64,000 nucleotides of DNA, from positions 21,213,723 to 21,277,722 of the forward strand of contig JAJEKV010000006.1 of the NCBI GenBank assembly GCA_021234155.1, read 5' to 3'. The DNA comes from Isoetes taiwanensis. Taxonomy: Eukaryota; Streptophyta; Lycopodiopsida; Isoetales; Isoetaceae. The notes below the pieces were generated by a model. That model was given only the letters and a program-made list of their open reading frames with translations, had not been told where the DNA came from and did not search any database. Below, one piece after another: positions 11,860 through 24,100 of this stretch (its first letter is position 1; every line of letters begins with the position of its first letter). The position numbers and the translations under genes are program-made.

Positions 11860-12260
11860 GAGGCTCAAACATGCCACCTAGGCTACAACATGTCAAGGTG
11901 GCTCAAACATGCCGTGTAGAGGGCTCCAACATGCCATGTGGGCTCCAACATGCCACCTCGACTCCAATATTGCCAAGGTGGCTCAAACATGCCACTTAGG
12001 CTCCAACATGCCACGTGGTCTCCAACATGCCACCTCGGCTCCAACATACCAAGGTGGCTCAAACATGCCACCTAGGCTCCAACATGCCAAGGTGGCTCAA
12101 CCATGCCACGTGGGCTCCAACATGCCAAGGTGGCTCAAACACGCCACCTAGGATCCAACATGCCAAGGTGGCTCAACCATGCCACGTGGGCTCCAACATG
12201 CCAAGGTGGCTCAAACATGCCACCTAGGCTCCAACATGCCAAGGTGGCTCCAACATTCCA
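11860..12260 (+). repeat. 19-bp minisatellite with alternating CCAAGGTGG and CCACCTAGG ends
   Basis: About twenty copies of a 19-bp unit, CTC(A/C)AACATGCC plus an 8-9 bp end. The ends alternate between CCAAGGTGG and CCACCTAGG or CCACGTGGG, giving a 38-bp higher-order unit. CCAAGGTGG is close to the reverse complement of CCACCTAGG, so neighbouring units can pair with each other. Several units contain CACGTG, the G-box core. A stray copy lies at 12,370-12,405. Three open frames cross it because 19-bp repeats leave all frames open; none is a gene. Confidence 0.9.
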
Positions 12261-12429
12261 ATTCAAACATTAATGGCCTAAAAATACCATTTCTATTGAA
12301 ATACTTTTCAATGGTTTAATTGATTTCTTATGTTATTTTTTTATGGTTCAAATGTTGTACCCCTAGGATCCACCATGCCACCTAGTTGGCTCAAACATGC
12401 CTTGCTCAAACATGTTGCTTCATAAACCT

Positions 12430-13780
12430 CACCTTGCTTTTTTTTTTTTCTATTTTGGGATTCTGCCTTTGGCGCCAGGGTTTTGGCTTCGGGAGCGACG
12501 ATACAATGACTTTATTTTACTTGTGGGGAGTTGTTAGCAAGTTTGCTTGAAAATCTTGTAAGGTTTTACTATTTCTTGATAGATTACAGAAATTATGTCC
12601 TAATGCTACGTTTGCTAGATCGTTGTAACCATTTTCGGCTTTATCATTTGGCTGCGCCAGGTTACCTGCTAGATTTTGCATGATGCAAGATAGATGACAA
12701 CAGAAATTGCGTATTAGAACTAGTGGCATACTCTGGAAGGAAAATGCCGAATTTGTGGAGGGGAACCTCTTCTTTGTGATGGGTACTAATTTTGTATAAG
12801 GCATGAGGCCGTTTTTGAGAAAAAGGTACAAGGCAGATGACGGAATGGCTGGAGCCGAATCTCTGCACTGGCTCCTCACTGCATACTTTTTTTGTGTGCG
12901 CCTAGATATTAGGCTTAAAGGGAGTATCCTAGGCGACCTGGCAAAAGGATTAATGCTTAAGGCGCAGTTGGAACTCTATCTATTGTGTCTTTTATAATTA
13001 AATTTGTCATCTATCTGATCTATTGTGTAATCTTTGTAATTTATTGCGTCTTTATATTGTAAATCTATGTTTAAATGTATTTGTGAGCTTGAGATTCTGG
13101 ATTTAATTCTAAAATAACAGAATATAGGGTAAAAACTTGCAGAATGTCAAGTGAACTTACGAATGTAGGGTAAAAACATAAAATGACTTTCAAGCTTCAC
13201 ATTCACGTCCACGTGGCATCATAGGATTGGGCGAGACGACAGAAAAAATGCCACCTGACATTTACGTCATTCAGAAGGTTGACGATTGTTTGAATGTGAA
13301 CTGTGTGAAGAGTTGTAATATTTGTGCGCTTTGGGGTGGACAAAGCTTCAGTATCATGTAAAATTCATGGTTGTAGACACACGATTGATAGAAAAGCTGT
13401 TTTGTATCATCCGTAGGTTGTTATATGGTCTGTATTGTGGTATTGGCATTTGATAAAGCATGTCATCACCTGAGATGTGGAGTCACTTACAGAGATCATC
13501 TTGTAACATAGTAACCGTTGGTTGAGTTAAGTATTTCGAGTTAATTAAGTTCAAAGGTTATTTTGAGTAGAAGATTCAAAGGTTGCTTGGCACCATTTGT
13601 TGGACAGTTATTTTTCTAGAACAAAAAATATGCACCTTCAGATGAGGAAGATTTCAAAGAATCTTTTTAATCTAAAGGCTCAAGGTTAACGCCACAAACA
13701 ATCACGACGTGTCTACATAGAGAAAAAAAAGGGGGGAAATTTTAGAGGCCTTTGAAATTTTAAACGAAAAAAAGGGGCAA
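12430..13780. other. Intergenic, no recognised gene
   Basis: Contains a minus-strand frame of 120 codons (12,517-12,879) with no recognisable motif. The remainder is AT-rich. A purine-rich run lies at 13,720-13,775 just before the spliced-looking locus. Confidence 0.4.
13209..13216. promoter_or_regulatory. G-box CCACGTGG with nearby ACGTCA motif
   Basis: A perfect CCACGTGG palindrome at 13,209-13,216, with a TTACGTCATT element about 50 bp downstream (near 13,262). In plants both are bZIP binding motifs. They lie about 600 bp before the spliced-looking locus at 13.8-15.9 kb. Function is inferred from the motifs only. Confidence 0.35.
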
Positions 13781-14900
13781 ACGTGCATATTCTTCTCTTC
13801 TCTGGCGATGGCGCTCAGACCATGGCGCTTCCTCCTTTTATGTCCCTTTCTATTCCGGCTATGGGGATGTGCAGCTCTAGGCTCGATCTGCAAGACCAAA
13901 ACGGCTATGGCGGTTCATTTCACTTGCGGCCACGCCTTCTTCCCCTAGCGATCCTGGCGAGCGCAGATGGAGCATGCGGTCCTGGCGAGTGCAGATGGAG
14001 CATGGCGATGGCATATAAGTTTATTTTGCGCTTGGATTTGCTTTGTAACCACTGTCTTAGATGCTGCTGACTGAAAATTTTGTATGCAGGTTCTTTGTTC
14101 AGGGAATAGAAGTATCCTTAGCTTCCCAAACCAGCTATGGCCGAATCAGTATGTGAGGAGCCGAATCTTTGTCTTACGGTTCTGTCACTAACTCTGTGCT
14201 TTCGTCCCCTGTTCTTAACAGACAATGAAGATTACATGCAATGGCTTTTCGGCTAAGCTCAACTCGGCTGTTATTTCTGAGGGTATGCACAGATATCATA
14301 AGCTATGGTTTCCTTATGATCATTTACAAAGCTCCTAACTATTACGATAGAAAACAGCCCTTTATATTATAGTAAGATAATTTTGAAGATTGGAAAGAAA
14401 ATGACGTTGGATATAGTTTCTACTCTTTGATGAGGGCAATGAAGAAGATATTAAGCTATCATGTTTGTTTATCTTTCTTTGGATGTCCATATGTGAGTTA
14501 TTTAATGTATAAGGGCTGATTATGGCCTTTGGTGCTTGTTTCAGGTTAATGGGTTTTCAAGGGAGTAATAGCTATGTCAGATCTTGACCTGATCCCGCTC
14601 GTTCTTCAGGTATAGAAAGTAGCTAAATAGGTTCATAAGTTGGTTTGTATGGTTTGGTGCTATATGTCATTCTAATTCTGTGATCACGAAAAAAACATCA
14701 GAAGAATTACCTATATTTTGTCCTAGTAAGGTTGGTCATGATGAAACAGTTTGGATGGATATAGTGGCGTGCACTGGTGCAAGTATTGTTGATGAATGTT
14801 CAAATTCGTAGATACCGCCAATGGCATGCCCAGTTAGGAGCTTTCATGTCTTCAATAATTCAGTGAGTATGATGGTTTTTGTATTTCCCTTCTAGCGTAT

Positions 14901-15665
14901 CCATGTGTTTTCAGCTAAACTGTAGTATGCCATTCCTTTTCAGTGCTGCTCTTGTGCATGGTCAAAGAGAAGTGCTTGTACAGGTATAAGCAAGGTATAA
15001 GCAGTGAAGTTTAAAGATGCCATGCTTCCTAGTTGCTTAAGAGAATGATACTGAGTTTATAGATGACATAAATGTTAGATTAACCAGTGTTTAAAGGTTT
15101 TCAAATCTTCATCTGGAAAGATGAAATTTGCTGGATAGTAAAAAAGTTTCAGAGAAGATGAACGAGATAACAATATTTGTTAATTGTATTTGCTTTAAAT
15201 ATTATAATTTTCTAAGAGACAAATTTTGTTATAGGGCGTAAGTAATAAAGCAAGCTGTGTTACAACATTGGTAGCAGCTGGCCATCCATGTGTTTTCAGC
15301 TGACCTGTAGTATGCCATTTCTTTTCAGTGCTGCTCTTGTGCATGGTCAAAGAGAAGTGCTTGTACAGGTATAAGCAAGGTATAAGCAGTGAAGTTTAAA
15401 GATGCCATGCTTCCTAGTTGCTTAAGAGAATGATTCTGAATTTATAGATGACATAAATGTTAGATTAACCAGTGTTTAGGGGGTTTCCAATCCTCATCTG
15501 GAAAGATGAATTTTGCTGGATAGTAAAAAAGTTTAGAGAAGATGAACGAGATAGCAATATTTGTTAATTGTATTTGCTTTACATATTATAATTTTCTAAG
15601 AGACAAATTTTGTTATAGGGTGTAAGTAATGGAGCAAGTTGTGTTACAGCATTGGTAGCAGCTGG
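14901..15665 (+). repeat. Tandem duplication of a 385-bp unit
   Basis: The sequence from 14,901 (CCATGTGTTTTCAGC) recurs from 15,286, an offset of 385 bp, with only scattered differences through 'gtgttacagcattggtagcagctggcca' at about 15,665. Each copy carries the 40-bp exon-like segment with its splice-like edges (14,943-14,982 and about 15,328-15,367). If the locus is transcribed, this is a tandem exon duplication. Confidence 0.9.
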
Positions 15666-15745
15666 CCACATCTGTCTATCTTACTATTCCATTGTTTATT
15701 GCCCGAACGGACTTGTTTGGGTTCGATTCCCAAAAGGCTTATTTG
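15651..15745 (+). other. tRNA-like or SINE-like segment with a perfect B box
   Basis: GGTTCGATTCC at about 15,720 matches the Pol III B-box consensus exactly and sits in a perfect stem (TTTGGG / CCCAAA), like a tRNA T-arm. An imperfect A-box-like TGGTAGCAGCTGG lies about 60 bp upstream. No acceptor stem or anticodon arm could be built, so it is not called as a tRNA gene. It may be a tRNA-derived SINE remnant or chance. Confidence 0.25.
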
Positions 15746-16271
15746 AAAATAACTATAGCAATTGTATATGTGTGGATACTTTCCATAGTGTTTTAATATT
15801 AATTTTCTACGTATTGTATGTCTTTAATGAAGACAATTCAAGGGCTATGTGTTGATAATGTTGTAAAGTTTGGTTTCCCACACATTGTTATTTGAAGGAA
15901 AAATAATGCCTAGTGGCATTAAAACAACAATGTTATTTGTCTTTTCCACGTGTGGATATGTCATGTAGTTTGTTTTTTTCTAATGTAGTAATTTTAGTTT
16001 TCTACGTGTTGTAATGTTCAAAACAACATGTCTTATATTGAGAAAAACAACGCCTGGTTGCACTAGAAACAACAGTGAAAAAATATTAAAACAACACATT
16101 GATTTTTTTTTAAAAACTACTGTCAATTTTATATGCATGGGTTTTTTAGACAAAAACTACATGTTGTTTCTAGCATTTTCGGAACAAAACTACGGGTAAT
16201 TTTTAAGTGTTGTTTTTTTGCAAAAAAGACACCAAAAAACTACACGTTGGGCAGATTTTGGGGTTGTTGTG

Positions 16272-18680
16272 ATGCCATCAGTTCCTAAAAGGAAGAGAGT
16301 GGATCTCCCTCATTTTAGAAAAAAATGTTTGCACAATAGCAATCCAGCACCTCAACAACAGCAGGCTTTAAGAAGGATGGTTAGAGGAGGCTGGTCAGTT
16401 GAAAATATGCTTGAAGCACTTAGGATGTTAGATAGTAAAGAGATACTTAACGATCGGGGAAGTTTAAGACGCAGTTAACATTCCCGAATCTTCTGCTCGA
16501 AATTGGATGAGAGGAAAGCATAACAAGAAAGTCGGCCGGAACCTAAGTGTTTAAGCGGTGAGCAAGAAATGGAGCTAAAGAAGTGGGCACTAGATAGAGA
16601 GTAGCGGCGAGGCATGGGAGTAACAAAAGAACAATTCAAGATGAAGGCAAAGAAAATAGGTGAAGGCAATGCGCGCCGGCATTATGGGCAAATGGCCAGC
16701 CAGGAGACAAATGGTGGAATTTATTCAAGAAAAGGCACCCTGATATTGCACTGAGATCTACAGAAACTTTAGATATGGTACGAGGACGAGCAATGAATCC
16801 TACAACACTTGGGTGCTTCTACACAACTTTACAAGGAGTTTATAGCCACTTTAACTTTGATCCTAGCCATATCTGGAATGCGGATGAAACGGGCATTCAA
16901 GCAGGAAAGTTAGTGGCTTAAGAGTTATATCTAAGAAAGGAAGTAGGGTCATCCATGAGATGGTGATGAGAAACCAGAGTGGGTGACTGCTTTTAGCTTG
17001 TTGTAATGATTCTCAAGATTATATGCCTAACTTTTACATTTTCAAAGGCAATAGGCTAAGAGCAAATCATGTTGTTAATTGTGAGGTTGGCGCTGGTATG
17101 TCCGTGTAGCCTGAGGCTTGGATGACTAGTGAATTGTTCATATTTTGGTTGAAAGAACATTTTAAGACTAATGTACCTGGGGGTGTTGATGAAAATAATC
17201 CACATCTTATAATCTTAGATGGACATGGCAGTCATGTAGAAGATCATGTCATCCTTCTAGCCAGATCTCTAGGAATTCATCTTGTAATTCTACCAAAATT
17301 CATACTTCTCACAAAATGCAACCACTTGATATGGCGGTTTTGGACCATTTAAGCAATATTTCAGAGAAATAGAGTTGAATACATGAATGATGGCACCTTG
17401 GAGCCAAATAAGGCACAATTAGCGTATGTTGATGTAATTTCCAAGTTCTTTCCTTTGTTAGGTTGACCTTATTATTCTTGTGCGAGTTTAATTTCGAAAG
17501 CATTGTCTCTGGCTAATCCGAAATATTAGAGTCGGGCTTCAAAGCCACTCGGGATTTGGCCATTAAATCCTACCGTAATAGACGGTTTTATTACTATTGT
17601 ATCCTCAACAACTTGTTAGATTAGACTGCTTTGAAGAATGTGGCCATTAAACCTGCTATTATAGATCGTCCCATTCTCAAGAACATCTGTTGTACTCCAA
17701 GATCTCCAACTTGAGGATTAAGAAGATATCGATCCTCTTTAGGGCCACATGATCATAAGCAGCACTTGGATGATGCATTAGTGCCAAGGTGAGTTTATTA
17801 ACTCTTGAAATTACTAATGACATTTAGCAAGTGTTTATTCGAAAAACTTTGTTTGATCATTTTCTCTTATACGAGAATTCAAGGACTAGAAATATTGATG
17901 AATGTGGCTCTTTGCTGATCAAAATTTGGTCCAAGCAACTTTGAAAAGCATGCTTTTCCATCCACAACAGTTCGCCCAAGCATGTTGCTTTATTTACACT
18001 TTAGGTCTATGATCTAGAAGATAGAAGGAAATATCTGGGTCCATTGGTCGCCAATTGACATGGGTGTCTTTGTCTTTAGTCGTGCTTGTTTTTGAAATTG
18101 GCCCGAATGACAAATAAACAAGTCAAAAGCCCCATGGTTTGTGCATGATCATTCGATCGCTTTAACTTTCAATTTTGAATGCAAAGGTATAAACAAGTTT
18201 ATTATAAACGCGTTATTTATTTGGCACGCTCAAGTGAAAACAAGTCAAGAGTTGGGGAATACGTCGGATCAAATTGAGCAGGGAGAATGTTGTACAACCA
18301 GAGATGATTATATTAACTATAATAATAAGTAGAATTTTTGGTCATAACTGATTATTAGATGTCTTGACGGTTTATAAATTTGAACTTATTATGTATTTGT
18401 TTGAATTGCAAGAATTAATGTTTGACGATCTCTGAGCAAGAACGGATTAGATGCATTTGTTGCACCATCTAGATTAGTGACATCCATGCTCGAAACTCCA
18501 TCTAACGCAGCTACATTACCTAAAAATCCTCAAGTGCATTACATTACAAGTGGTGGGTGGATTAAAGTCTGCAGGAAGAGAGGGCTAGAAAAGCCGAGGT
18601 TTGAAAGCATTAAGAAACAAAAGGCGAAAGAAAAAAGGCAGCTCAAGCAAGAAAGAGAAAGAGAAGGAATTAATTGAGGT
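16272..18680 (+). pseudogene. pogo-like (Tc1/mariner) DDE transposase, broken
   Basis: Pieces of one transposase can be read in order across changing frames: a helix-turn-helix start (16,466-16,515, AVNIPESSARNWMRGKHNKK); a linker to the DNA-binding part (about 16,690-16,790, including WWNLFKKRHPDIALRS); the first catalytic region, HIWNADETGIQAGK (about 16,870-16,912), whose D is the first DDE acid; the second, HLIILDGHGSHV (about 17,202-17,238); and FKATRIWPLNP (about 17,540). A Lys/Glu-rich tail sits at 18,540-18,680. An intron may separate the tail: donor CCAAG|GTGAGTTT near 17,790. Stops and frameshifts (for example at 16,555, 16,600 and 16,920) inactivate it. Pogo transposases cut and paste at TA; no terminal repeats were found. 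Confidence 0.85.
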
Positions 18681-19452
18681 AGGTAGGAAACGAAGGAAAG
18701 AAGAGAAAGAGATGCAAAAGAATAGAATAGAATAGAATAGAAGGCGAGGTTGAATGGGAGGTCACACCGTAAGATTGAGAAGCCTCTTATATGGTATGGG
18801 CCGGCGTCACATTCCTTTATGTCAGCCCAGAGAAATTGACATAGTTGCATATGAGATGAGAAAGAGGAGGTTTTTGCTACTGAAGAGCAAAAAACAAAGT
18901 TTAAAATGAAACGCACTAATTTGCTCAAAACGCACTTCAAAAGGAATCTTTGAAAGATTCCTAAAATCCCAAAAAGGTCCCTTTCATGGTATATTTGTGA
19001 CAAGTGTGACAATTTGAAAATTTTAGGCATCATTTTTGAGGGGGTTATGAACTTAGCTTCCATTCAAAATTGTTTGACATCCCTTTTGGCCCCCTAGTTT
19101 GGTTTGAGAAATAGTAATATTTTCAAAAACTAAACAAAATAGACATTGAAAAACAAAAAGCACACTAAAAGTGCCAAAAGGTATTTTATTCAAAGTTTTC
19201 AAAATCACTACAAAACTATGAACAAAACCGTAAAAAATGCAACACATTTTTACATTGCCTCATTAAAGCAAACATTTTCACATGAAAGTATGCCTCATTG
19301 AACAAGCTTACACTTTGAAGCACAAGTTGGAGTCGAAGACGCCTCTGCCTTATATATATACTTGCTCTTATTTGCTCATCCGTCTTGCTATAGACTTATG
19401 TATACCGCGATGACAATGCGTGGACATAACGTTTTCAAAATAAATTTCGGGT

Positions 19453-19800
19453 GGTATAAATTTATACCACAATAGGTATCTTTGTCGCGGATATAACATG
19501 CGAGAGAGTTGCATGGTATAAATTTATACCGAAATGGACTCGGCGGTACAAATTTATACCGCAAGTGGACTCGGCGGTATAAATTTATACCCATGAGCTC
19601 TCTCTCGATTATCATGAGAGCTCCCACCTGTATAAATTTATACCGGTGAGAGCTCCCATTATTATCATGAGAGCTCTCGGTATAAATTTATCTGCAACGA
19701 CTCTCTCGGTATAAATTTATACCCAGCATGACAACCTTTCTTCGACAATCAATTTATACACATATATATGTGTATATATATGATAATATATATACATACT

Positions 19801-19889
<89 letters not shown>

Positions 19890-19955
19890 TAAGAAAAGAG
19901 AACTCTTTATGGTATAAATCTATACGGGAGAAATCCAGATAAATTTATACCTAAT
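19453..19955. repeat. Array of the palindrome GGTATAAATTTATACC
   Basis: Perfect or near-perfect 16-bp palindromes start at 19,453, 19,515, 19,545 (one change), 19,576, 19,629 (first base changed) and 19,708. A half copy lies at 19,679 and degenerate copies near 19,910 and 19,938. The spacers repeat motifs such as GGACTCGGC, CATGAGAGCTC and CTCTCTC. Spacing is irregular (30 to 60 bp), so this is not a simple tandem satellite. The core contains TATAAA on both strands. Confidence 0.9.
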
Positions 19956-19999
19956 TGCATATATATAAAATGTTTATATATATATATATATATATATAT
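19804..19999. repeat. (TA)n microsatellites
   Basis: An uninterrupted TA run of about 84 bp (19,804-19,887) and a second of about 20 bp (19,979-19,999), flanking degenerate copies of the GGTATAAATTTATACC palindrome. Such runs extrude as cruciforms easily and are often mis-sized in assemblies. Confidence 0.95.
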
Positions 20000-21199
20000 G
20001 GGATCGAAGAGGTAAAGTATATATAAATGTAAAATCTTTTGGGGTCTTTCTTACTCACAAAAGGGTTTGGCAACCTGAAAACTACTAAAGTAACACACAT
20101 AAGGGATAATTTTACACACTTTTCTTAGTTTTTAGTCTAAAAAAAGTTCTAAAAGCGGTTCTAAAATTTCTGAGCTTGTAATGCAATGTTAGAACATAAA
20201 GTAGTCGAATCATGTTGTTATTTCTACTTTTTTTTCTCTACATACATGCGAACTTCACTTCAGGCAGCTAAAACATTGCTACTAAAGGTAAAGAACTCCA
20301 AAATATTATGGTGACACAGGTGTTTGACTAGAAGGAAACCACGTGGTTTATCCAGAGGGGAGCGAGGAGTAGCAACCCCTCAGAAGTTTACCTATTTATT
20401 TACAAAATATTTCGGAAAGGGTAAGGCAGACGAATACTTCACTGCCAGAGAAATGTGCATGGTGCCCACTGCTACAGATGACGTAATTGTGATGAATATG
20501 CTCAACATTGCTAAGGAGATCACTATCTCCTGAGCATCACCATGTTGTAGATTGGTATGTGCGTTCAAAAATACATCTCCGAGAATAAAAAAGGAGGGCA
20601 TGTAATCACATGGCTTCATTACTTCAACTTTGTATCCTCGGTATATAAATTTATATTGCATCATCAACTAAAACTTCAGCTTAACTACAAAATATCGTGG
20701 ATGTATTGGTAATTGTAATACTATGTGATGCAAAAACAATGGTTTGTCATTCAAGAAGTTTGTTCAACTGCCTCCCAATGTGTTTTAAGATCCATTAGGA
20801 TGTTCACCAAAATGGTTGTGAAATAACAAATTTCCTGTCTTCTAAAACAGCCTAATATAAAAATTTTTCGGGGACAAGGTACAAAAGCATCTAATTTCTT
20901 CATACAATTTGCCCCATAGTAAATCTTTGAATTTCATTGTAGTTCTTTTCCCCCTACAATGGGATTTTTTTTGTGTGTGTGTTTTTCCTTAATACTAAGT
21001 CTTCTTAAAATGTCTCTTTTTTCACGGCAGCGCTTTATAAATCTTTGGACTAAAGGTAATAAAAAGACCCTTTTTAGAGGGATTTCAGAATTTTATAAAT
21101 TTTCAGAAGGAATCTTTCAAACGCACTTCTTAAATAAGTGTGTTTCATTTTAAACCTTGTTAAAAGGGAAACTAATGTCAATGGACGAACAAACTAGTA

Positions 21200-24100
21200 G
21201 TGGTGAGTATACTCTAGGTATGACTTAAATGTTTTTGCTCCATTATTATGTGAATATGAATTGTCTTTTTTCAGGTACAACCAATGGAGAACAGTCATTC
21301 CAATGACCATCTTAAAGGACATCATGATTTCTTCTTCTTGCTTTTGATAAAAGACAATCAATTCAAGGTTGTTTTATAGAAAGACATTTGTAAATAATTC
21401 ATAGCAATATCAATGTGTTTCTGTAAATACCACTTCTGTTGATTATTTTGATACTTGTTTTACGAAGAAATAAGCTCTTTTATTAGTCCTAAACAGTAAG
21501 GTAATTGTAAGCCCTTATTGACAAGGGGATTGGATAGTTAGGTAGCCTTGCATGGGCAATTCTGCACCCTCGATGGCTATCTTGTAGCCTATATGGTGTT
21601 TGCCTTAGCCACAGTGGTACCTATACCCCATCACTTTGAAGATTCATATGTTGAGCTCGCAATGCCGGTTTGGTATTTCGGAGGATAAGTGCTATGGAGC
21701 ATCTCCTTGGGCATGTTGCAGCGTGGAGCACCACGACTTACAAGGCGCCTATGTAGTAGGCATATGGATTTACAGCGCTTAAGTGCGCGACCAACGGACA
21801 CCCCCTCCCTATGTAAAGCAATGAGCATCATGAAAAAATGTTTGAAAATGTCTCCAGAGTTAAAAGAAAAACACTAAACTAATAAGCAAGAACTTACAGG
21901 GACCATTTTTCTGCCTACTTTTTCTTATGGTTGTTCTTTTCATAGTGAATAAACTAAAGAAATATCCTAATTGCCAAATTCATTTGGGTTCTTTGTTCTA
22001 TTAACAATCCGAATTTCTTGTTCTACTCTGTGATTCACATGCGGGTCAATAATAACTGGCACTTCTTCTTTAGTAAATGGTGGACTTTCGCAAAAATTCT
22101 CTGCCTTCCTCGATACTGAACCAAGCTCCCACTCTTAAATCCGGTCTTCCAGCTCTTAAATCCGATTGATGCACTCCAAAATTCGGTTCTTGCCAATATG
22201 GCGTAGACATGGCCAAGGTGAGGCGAGCCTTAGCACATAACCAAGGTCAACAAAAAAAATTGGAGCAGAACCCGAAGTTCGAGGAAATCTTGATGATCCG
22301 GCTTGTTTAAATCCTTCTTTGGAGCTAAAGAACTCGGATCGATATGCCCTTATGAGCGGCCGTTTTGACGCCACGGCATTCTCGAAGGACGCCATAGCCG
22401 CCAGATCTTTGCAACGTGTCAAAAAAAAATTATTACAAGAATGTTGCGCATCTAAAATGTCTAGCGATGTCGTGATCATAGAAGCGTCCTATAATATTAT
22501 CTACTTATTTAAAAAGTTTCTTGGGTTCTTTGCTGATTTTTCGGCGTTACATTTGCCCGGAAAATGCATTTTCGGCCAAAAATCAGTATTTTCCCGTTGC
22601 CCCTTTCCCTTAAAAATTTGGCCGATAAAATTAACACGAAAGCAAGCTTGGATGAGCAAATATAATCGTGGGTGGTGATCTACTGGCGGTGATCGCTTTG
22701 ATGATGGGCTCTTTAACGGCCTCTTCCTAAGGGTTTCCTTCCTCGATAAATGTTTCCATTAGAACTTGGCGGTGTTACGGAGGGCTTGGGTAGCTTGGCG
22801 CCAGAGTTGGAGCTTGGGGCGACTTGGAGCTTAAATTAGCACCCTTAGAGCTTGGGCTTTGTTTTTATATTTCTTGCTTCTAAACTTATTGCTGATCTCT
22901 ATTATCTGATCCGGCCCTATTTTACCCCTGTTTTTAGAGGGATAACATCGAGCCATGCCCGTGAGCCATTTTGGAAGCGTCAACGGGTGCAGACTAGGTA
23001 GATTTCAATTTTTTTGTTTCAATTTCTGTTTTGCTTCATCCGGTTTTCCTGTTTATTTAGCTTATCATTTATTGTTTTGTTCATTCCTCTCTAAATTTGG
23101 AGCAAGTTTTTTTTGTTTAACCCACGGGTTAGGTTGCTCGTGCATGTAAATATCCTCTTTCTCGTCCCTTATAATCCAACTTTGCCAAAGCTCTTCAAAA
23201 CAATCATAAACAACAAAATTCGTGAAAGCTCTTCCGAAGTTCGAGAAAAATCCGTGAATAAAAAAACCCACAATGCATGTTTAATCCATGTTTTGATTTA
23301 CGCTCTAATGTTTTGCCCTTTCTATTTCTTATACATTGCGATTTGCCCTATTTTCGATTTCAAGCAATCTCCGTTTTTTGGCCATTTCGATTCTCAATAT
23401 TTGCTCAACAATAGTGCATGCTTCATTTGGTTTTTTTTTTCATTTCGTTTTGGTTCTTGCAAAGGGCGTTTTGTTCTCTCATTTATATTAAGCTAATTGA
23501 ATAATTTATCCGAACTCGCCATATATCGGTTAAATCATACAGGAACACAGGAGATATGACTATCTTCTTCCACATGGCTAATGGTTTCTATCACTTGAGG
23601 TATCAGCTTTGCATTTCAAGCGTTCCATTTAATGTATGTGCATAGAGTATTTGTGCAAGTGCTAATCGTGGTATGGATGCACATTAGAGCTACAAGAAAT
23701 TAGATTGTGCTTAATCCACCTGGGAATTAAGATTGATAGATGAAGGTCAAGTTATATAGACGACTCCCATCTGAGCTCTGGCAATTTGGCTCCGTATGCT
23801 TTTGTGACCAGCCAACTTTCTGCAACTTCTGCTGCTAAATCTTCATCTACAAGGTTTTTCTTCTACTTTACTATACATATTCTTCTCCTTTGTCTCAAAG
23901 ACTGCTATAGCTATTGTCGAAATGTTACCTTAAAGACTGTTTGGTGCTATGGTTATTGTCAAAATGTTATCAGGTGGAAATAGACATAGTGCATTCCAAT
24001 AACAATTGCATAGGCTTGAAATACTTCCAATTTCATTTTTTATGGAGCTGAATGTTTTGCCAAACATATGACATATCAACCTGATCCTATCACATAGACA

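Larger units (their letters stand above)
13783..15855 (+). other. Spliced-looking locus without a clear protein
   Basis: A series of short segments bounded by good splice signals: acceptor CTTAACAG at about 14,220, donor GAGG|GTATGC near 14,282, acceptor TTTCAG at 14,545, donor CTTCAG|GTATAG near 14,610, donor ATTCA|GTGAGTATG near 14,865, and a 40-bp segment between CTTTTCAG and ACAG|GTATAAG at about 14,943-14,982. No continuous protein can be followed across them. The first frame (13,783-14,070, 95 codons) contains a 34-bp tandem duplication around 13,955-14,010. It may be a non-coding RNA or a decayed gene; I cannot name a family. Confidence 0.3.
18885..21165. mobile_element. Candidate element bounded by roughly 100-bp inverted repeats
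   Basis: The left segment 18,885-18,985 (with 'aaacgcactaatttg', 'gcacttcaaaaggaatcttt' and 'aaaggtccc') is the reverse complement, with mismatches and gaps, of 21,065-21,165 ('gaccctttttag', 'gaaggaatctttcaaacgcacttc', 'gtttcattttaaacc'). Between them lie 2.1 kb with a palindrome array, long AT microsatellites and one short unrecognised frame at 20,324-20,533. No transposase is visible, so it would be non-autonomous. No target duplication was identified. Confidence 0.45.

Noticed and set aside
11883-12227. Three open frames across the 19-bp minisatellite
   Set aside because: A 19-bp unit without stops leaves several frames open; the peptides are only the repeat read in different phases.
23113-23496. 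127-codon frame with hydrophobic stretches resembling a membrane protein
   Set aside because: The sequence is T-rich, which gives Phe/Leu/Ile by composition, and no family or start context supports it.
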